A stretch of 64,000 nucleotides of DNA from Clostridia bacterium (GTDB taxonomy: Bacteria > Bacillota > Clostridia > Christensenellales > CAG-314): NCBI GenBank assembly GCA_900769665.1, contig CAAGHL010000054.1, positions 1-64,000 on the forward strand. The letters are read 5' to 3'. Below the pieces are notes generated by a model that was given only the letters and a program-made list of their open reading frames with translations, was not told where the DNA came from and ran no database searches. Of the stretch, positions 59,950 through 64,000 are shown in pieces. Position numbers and translations under genes: made by a program. The first letter of the stretch is position 1; each line of letters begins with the position of its first letter.

Positions 59950-60858
59950 ATGCCTTCGAGGTTGGTTGCAAAAATCAAAACCAAAGTCGAAGCCGGCGCA
60001 ACAAACCTTATCGTTGCAATCAGCGGCACGCCTCAAAGGGTGGAGACGGTGCGCGCATACATCGAAATCCCCGAACAGTATCTTGTTACGGGAGAGTACG
60101 ACATTACCATAGACCCGAACAAAAACAAGGTGGATTTCAGCATTGTATCGGGCGAAACGATAGACGAGCCGGTGCCGTCTGTCACGCAGTTCGATTATGA
60201 CGGCGAAGCAAAAGTGTTGCTTACGGACGGCGAAGGCTACACCGTCAGCAACAACAAAAATACCGATGCCGGGGAATACACGGCGGTTGTGACGCTGAGA
60301 AAAGGGTATAAGTGGTCGGACGGAACTACCGAACCGAAAAATATTCCTTGTACAATAAAAAGGCAGGACATTACCATAGAGGTGACTCTCGCCAAAACAA
60401 CGTATGAATGTACGGGATATACAATCGAACCCGAATATAAGGTTTATCGCGTAACGCCTGCCGGAAATATAGAGTTGCCTCGCTCGGAATACAAGGGCGA
60501 GTCGTCAAACAATAAGTACGTAGGCACTGCGACTTTGACTGTCAAAGACAACGGAATAGGCAACTATAATATAACAAACATCGTTACCGTCGATTTTGAA
60601 ATAATCAAAGGCACAAAAACTCCGCCTACGGGGCTGAAAGGTATTGCTCCGTCGGAGGAAGGCGCAACGGACGGCAAGATTACGGGTACGACCGCCGATA
60701 TGGAATATTCCACCGATACGGAGTTCACTTCACCAAAACCTTGTACGGATACCGAAACAACCGGACTTGCCGAAGGAACGTATTACGTGCGCTTTAAGGA
60801 AACAAGCACAAGCGAAGAAAAGAAAAAAGATGAAATAATTACAACGAGCCGTTCGTAG
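59950..60858 (+). pseudogene. fragment of a cell-surface beta-repeat protein
   Basis: A 302-residue frame without signal peptide, membrane segment or cell-wall anchor. It contains two beta-sandwich repeats of the type found in Firmicute surface proteins (FDYDGEAKV...DAGEYTAVVTLRKGYKWSDG, in parts) and a module ATDGKITGTTADMEYSTDTE then GLAEGTYYVRFKET. Such proteins are normally exported and much longer, so this is probably an internal piece joined here by rearrangement. No ribosome site precedes the ATG. Codon use is more A/T-rich than in neighbours. Confidence 0.55.
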
Positions 60859-60913
60859 TCAATGCGGACGGCTCTAATTCTAAAAGGCGATATTTAGATT
60901 TGCAGGAGCGGAT

Positions 60914-61108
60914 ATGGCTGACGAAACACACAAAATCAAATTACTTGTTTTATGGGATATTCTCTGTAAATATACCGACGAAACGCATCATTTGAATACC
61001 GACGAGATAATAAAAATGCTCGCCGATAAAGGTATCAACGTTTCAAGAAAAATCTTGTCGCAGGATATAGCCCTTTTGAACGACAGCGGATATGAAATTC
61101 TGTCGTAG
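60914..61108 (+). pseudogene. N-terminal fragment of a WYL-type HTH regulator
   Basis: A 64-residue frame with a GGAG site upstream. KIKLLVLWDILCKYTDETHH then LNTDEIIKMLADKGINVSRK and ILSQDIALLNDSGYEI matches the N-terminal winged-helix region of WYL-domain transcription factors. It stops at TAG directly after that region, and no WYL domain follows in any frame. It is read as a truncated gene; a short DNA-binding protein is less likely. Confidence 0.6.
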
Positions 61109-61234
61109 AGCAAATGCACAAAATCAGGCATGACGTAAAAAGAAGTTGCGTAAAACGGCAAAAAAATATCTGACACAATTTATAGTTACGCAAAGATTGC
61201 GTTACGAAAGGTTTGACTTTTCGTGGCGAATTTT

Positions 61235-61274
61235 TGTATGCAAAAAATATATACGTATGTAAAATTTGCTTACA
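61235..61274. promoter_or_regulatory. 40-bp ATACGTAT dyad element, copy 9
   Basis: TGTA 61235-61238, ATACGTAT 61251-61258, TACA 61271-61274. It lies 76 bp upstream of the -35 box of the LytTR regulator gene. Here the element is clearly separate from a normal promoter. The rest of 61109-61234 holds no gene. Confidence 0.65.
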
Positions 61275-61349
61275 AAACGGTGCGTTTGCATGATTGTTTT
61301 GTTGGTTTTTATCGGGCCCAAAAGTACATAAAGAATTTCATTTTCTGCA

Positions 61350-61378
61350 TTGACAAATGTCCAAAGTCGTGCTACAGT
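61350..61378 (+). promoter_or_regulatory. promoter of the LytTR two-component operon
   Basis: A consensus TTGACA (61350-61355), 17 bp, TACAGT (61373-61378). The leader would be only about 20 nt. Confidence 0.75.
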
Positions 61379-61404
61379 AGTAAAAAAACGGGATGTGCAA
61401 CACA

Positions 61405-62115
61405 ATGATAAACATTGCAATTGTTGAAGACGATGCAAAACAGACAGCGGTTTTAAGCGGATATATCTCAAGGTACGCCAAGGAACACAACGACGAGCAA
61501 TTCAGCATTGTTTCTTTTGCCAACGGCGTTTCCTTTATCGAGGGCTATCGCAACAAATACGATATTGTATTTATGGATATCGAAATGCCGCTTATGGACG
61601 GATTGACCGTTGCCAAGCGCCTGCGTGAGTTGGACGAATTTGTCGTGCTGATATTCGTCACCAACATGGCGCAGTATGCCGTCAACGGCTACGAGGTGTC
61701 GGCATTGGACTACATCGTCAAGCCTGTCGGGTACAACAACTTTGCCGTCAAATTCAGTCGCGCGCTAAAGTGCCTCGACAAAAATCACGAACATAAAATC
61801 ACCATACCATCCTCCGTCGGCACAAAGGTATTGCCCGTGTCCTGCGTGCAGTGGGTGGAGGTTTCCGGGCATACTTTGTTGTGGCATACAACCGAGGGCG
61901 AGTACAGCTACTGCGGCAGTCTGAGAGATCTCGAACAGCAACTTGCGCCCTACGGATTTGTGCGGTGTAACAATTGTTTCCTGGTCAATCTACGTCATGT
62001 TACCGACGTATGTGGCAATACGGTGATTTGCGCCGGGCAACCGCTTGCGATTTCTCGAGGTAAAAAAAGTGAGTTTTTGGACAAACTTGCCGCTTACATG
62101 GAGGAGCGTTTTTAG
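61405..62115 (+). CDS. LytTR-family response regulator (AgrA/LytR-like)
   Basis: A 236-residue regulator. The receiver domain has EDD near 8-10, phosphoacceptor Asp58 in VFMDIEMPLMDG, and KPV as switch lysine. The C-terminal LytTR DNA-binding domain (about 135-236) includes WVEVSGHTLLWHTTEGEYSY and FVRCNNCFLVNLRHV. ATG 61405 and an ATG 12 bases upstream are both possible; the promoter is so close that the shorter form is preferred. The kinase gene starts two bases after the stop. Direct repeats upstream of the next promoter (63571-63600) are likely binding sites. Confidence 0.9.
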   Translation: MINIAIVEDDAKQTAVLSGYISRYAKEHNDEQFSIVSFANGVSFIEGYRNKYDIVFMDIEMPLMDGLTVAKRLRELDEFVVLIFVTNMAQYAVNGYEVSALDYIVKPVGYNNFAVKFSRALKCLDKNHEHKITIPSSVGTKVLPVSCVQWVEVSGHTLLWHTTEGEYSYCGSLRDLEQQLAPYGFVRCNNCFLVNLRHVTDVCGNTVICAGQPLAISRGKKSEFLDKLAAYMEERF

Positions 62116-62117
62116 CA

Positions 62118-63515
62118 ATGTACTACGATATAAACGTTTTCTTTTGGTACAAGTCGGTGTTTGTGGTGGAGTTGTTGGCTGCGGAAGCGTTGCTCGTTTC
62201 GTTTTTACCCAAACGCAAAGGTATTGGTTGGCGCATTCCCCTTGCCGTGGTTTGTTGCGAAATATTTGCTTTGGCTTTGCCTGTCACGGACAATCCGTTG
62301 CTTGCCACGGTGTTGTTTTTGGCGGTATTCGGTTTTTCGTTAGGCGCAATCAGGTTTTGTTTCGATACGGATTGGCGTACAATCATTTTTTGCGGCATTG
62401 CCGGCTACACCATACAGCACATGGCAAACCAATGTTTCGATTTGTTTTTGTTTGCCACCGGCATAATCGGCCGTGACAAACTGACCATACCAAATGTCGG
62501 TTCGGGACAACTTACTTGGCTACCTATATTTACCTATGGCAGTGGTCAAGGTTCGGTGGGCGGCAACATATTCGTGTTTATGTTTTACGCAGGCATATAT
62601 CTCATCGTATACTATCTTGCGTGTCGGTGTCTGATGCCGTTTGTCAAACAACAGAAAGCCATTGCAGTGCGCAGTCCCATGTTGTTGGCAATGGTTGGCG
62701 TAATAGTGTTGTTCGACGTGTTTTTCAGCGCAATAGTTACATACCACTCGCAAGGCAATCTCGATCGCGGCTACATAATTATGTTAGACGTGTACAATAT
62801 TGCCTGCTGTATGTTTTCGTTGTTTTTGCAGTTTAATACAGTGCTTGTGCGTAAACTTGAAAAGGAGCTTGACATTGTCAACCGTATGTGGGAGCAACGC
62901 AAGGTGCAGTATGACATCACCAAGGAAAATATCGACTTGATCAACATCAAGTGTCACGACCTCAAACATCAAATACGCAACATTGCGCGTAAGGAAGCAA
63001 TACCTGTCGATACCATACACGAAATCGAAAGCGTAATTTCGGTTTACGACAGTAACGTCAAGACGGGTAACGATGCGCTGGACGTGATACTGACCGAAAA
63101 ACGATTGATTGCCAACTACAAGCAAATCGAACTGTCCTGCATAGCCGACGGAAAGTTGTTGGTGTTTATGAACGAATCCGACATTTATTCTCTGTTTGGC
63201 AATTTGCTGGACAACGCAATGGAAGCCGTTTCCAAGCTGCACGAAGAAAACCGCGTAGTAGGGTTGTCCGTCAAACGCGTCAATCAAATGGTGTTTGTCA
63301 ATGTGTACAATTGTTTCGAAGGCGACATTGTGTTTCGCAACGGCTTGCCGCTAACCACCAAAGGCAACACCGACAATCATGGTTACGGACTAAAATCGGT
63401 GGAGTTGCTTGCAGCTAAATACGGAGGAAAGATGAACATCAAAGCGGAAGACGGCGTGTTTAGTGTGAGCATATTGTTTAGCGGAATAAATCAAACCGAC
63501 GAAGCGACGGAGTAG
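62118..63515 (+). CDS. GHKL sensor histidine kinase (AgrC-like)
   Basis: A 465-residue kinase with about six or seven N-terminal helices (residues 1-235), as in peptide-sensing AgrC/ComD and related proteins. The phosphoacceptor is His280 in IKCHDLKHQIRNI. The ATPase domain lacks a classic F box and has GNLLDNAMEAV and NHGYGLKSVELLAAKYGG, the GHKL pattern. It phosphorylates the LytTR regulator encoded directly upstream. No AgrB/AgrD-type peptide genes are nearby, so the ligand is unknown. Confidence 0.9.
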   Translation: MYYDINVFFWYKSVFVVELLAAEALLVSFLPKRKGIGWRIPLAVVCCEIFALALPVTDNPLLATVLFLAVFGFSLGAIRFCFDTDWRTIIFCGIAGYTIQHMANQCFDLFLFATGIIGRDKLTIPNVGSGQLTWLPIFTYGSGQGSVGGNIFVFMFYAGIYLIVYYLACRCLMPFVKQQKAIAVRSPMLLAMVGVIVLFDVFFSAIVTYHSQGNLDRGYIIMLDVYNIACCMFSLFLQFNTVLVRKLEKELDIVNRMWEQRKVQYDITKENIDLINIKCHDLKHQIRNIARKEAIPVDTIHEIESVISVYDSNVKTGNDALDVILTEKRLIANYKQIELSCIADGKLLVFMNESDIYSLFGNLLDNAMEAVSKLHEENRVVGLSVKRVNQMVFVNVYNCFEGDIVFRNGLPLTTKGNTDNHGYGLKSVELLAAKYGGKMNIKAEDGVFSVSILFSGINQTDEATE

Positions 63516-63570
63516 AAGTGCAAAAGGGATCTGCGGAACGATTTGTCCTTTATTTGCGTCGTTTTGTGCG

Positions 63571-63600
63571 AATTAGGAAACAGATTTGCCGATTAGGAAA
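63571..63600 (+). promoter_or_regulatory. LytTR-like direct repeats
   Basis: AATTAGGAAA (63571-63580) and GATTAGGAAA (63591-63600) are 20 bp apart, two helical turns, and end six bases before a -35 box. This spacing and position fit activation by a LytTR regulator such as the one encoded upstream. Confidence 0.6.
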
Positions 63601-63606
63601 AACCTA

Positions 63607-63635
63607 TTGTAAGTGAAACAATCCAATGCTACACT
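63607..63635 (+). promoter_or_regulatory. promoter of the lipoprotein gene
   Basis: TTGTAA (63607-63612), 17 bp, TACACT (63630-63635). The leader is about 105 nt. Confidence 0.6.
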
Positions 63636-63748
63636 TGCCCTGTAAAAGGCAGTGTGGCATTTTTTGATACGCAGTTACGTAGGTCGAAATTACGCAAACT
63701 AAGTTGTCGGTGTGCTACTGCCGTAAATAACGGAAAGGAGAAAACTTT

Positions 63749-64000
63749 ATGAAACTTAACAAACGTTTGGTAGCGTTGGTTGTGTTGTTTGTCGTGTGTG
63801 CGCTTGCGTTGACCTTTGCCGCATGTAATACTACGCCGAACAATCCCAATCCCAATTCCGGTGGCGGCGGTGGCAACGAGGACATCGATCCCGTGGCTTC
63901 GTCGCTCGAAGTCACAACTCCGCCCATCAAAACATACTATTTGCCCGGTCAATCATTTGATCCGACAGGCATGGTACTTGTGGCGAAGTGGAACGATGGC
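63749..64000 (+). CDS. lipoprotein with bacterial Ig-like repeat (partial, runs off the window)
   Basis: The first 84 residues of a larger protein. A signal peptide KLNKRLVALVVLFVVCALAL leads to the lipobox TFAAC, then a Pro/Asn/Gly-rich linker, then a beta segment (YYLPGQSFDPTGMVLVAKWN) typical of Big_3-like surface domains. It is therefore exported and lipid-anchored on the cell surface. GGAAAGGAG precedes ATG 63749. Its promoter carries LytTR-like direct repeats, so the upstream two-component system probably controls it. Confidence 0.8.
   Translation, partial: MKLNKRLVALVVLFVVCALALTFAACNTTPNNPNPNSGGGGGNEDIDPVASSLEVTTPPIKTYYLPGQSFDPTGMVLVAKWNDG

Noticed and set aside
1..64000. CRISPR array, rRNA operon or intact insertion sequence
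   Set aside because: No regularly spaced direct repeats, rRNA stretches or complete transposase frames are visible.

Overview
The window looks like chromosomal DNA from an anaerobic, Clostridia-type Firmicute, probably an uncultured gut lineage. The order tig-clpP-clpX-lon-engB and rimM-trmD-rbgA-rnhB-yraN is Firmicutes-like. Start codons are mostly preceded by GGAG-type Shine-Dalgarno sites, sigma-A promoters with 17-bp spacers recur, and an oxygen-labile Fe-S L-serine dehydratase and a BMP-type nucleoside transporter are present. The taxon is an inference; there is no rRNA in the window.

Layout. 0-5 kb: FGGY sugar kinase, alkyl-DHAP-synthase-like flavoprotein, alpha/beta hydrolase. 5.4-10.6 kb: serine dehydratase, HAD phosphatase, a candidate antisense-strand small RNA, an OmpR/EnvZ-type two-component pair, a Nudix hydrolase. 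10.8-19.9 kb: rqcH (minus strand), then the proteostasis cluster tig, clpP, clpX, lon, engB with a CIRCE-like operator in front. 20-31 kb: an ECF S component, coaX, uvrB, uvrA, polA, coaE. 31-41 kb: a CPA2 antiporter, a 57-residue small protein, a nucleoside ABC transporter (lipoprotein, ATPase, two permeases), pyrimidine-nucleoside phosphorylase and an S51 peptidase-like protein. 41-49 kb: serine acetyltransferase, DegV, a small anchored protein, a glycosyltransferase/acyltransferase pair (minus), RNase J. 48.9-59 kb: trmR-trhP (tRNA uridine modification), asd-dapA-dapB (minus), a membrane protein, a methyltransferase, rimM-trmD-rbgA-rnhB-yraN, tRNA-Ser(GCT). 59.3-61.1 kb: three truncated genes next to the tRNA, read as remains of an integrated element. 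61.4-64 kb: a LytTR response regulator, its GHKL kinase, and the start of a lipoprotein gene whose promoter carries LytTR-like direct repeats.

The most unusual signal is not a gene. Nine intergenic sites share the same 40-bp dyad: TGT(C/A), 12 bp, ATACGTAT, 12 bp, (G/T)ACA. The outer blocks and central palindrome are fixed in spacing while the spacers vary. All nine lie in the gap before a plus-strand gene, and several fill gaps inside otherwise continuous housekeeping operons. Independently, the longer intergenic gaps hold several families of dispersed imperfect palindromes. In at least two families the core is conserved but the outer stem differs between copies while still pairing, which suggests selection on, or generation of, a folded structure.

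Functional links: the nucleoside importer, nucleoside phosphorylase and CoA genes point to salvage and cofactor supply. The tig/clp/lon cluster with a HrcA-type operator points to stress-coupled protein quality control. trmR and trhP together make methoxyuridine-type wobble modifications. No CRISPR array, complete prophage or intact transposase is visible.
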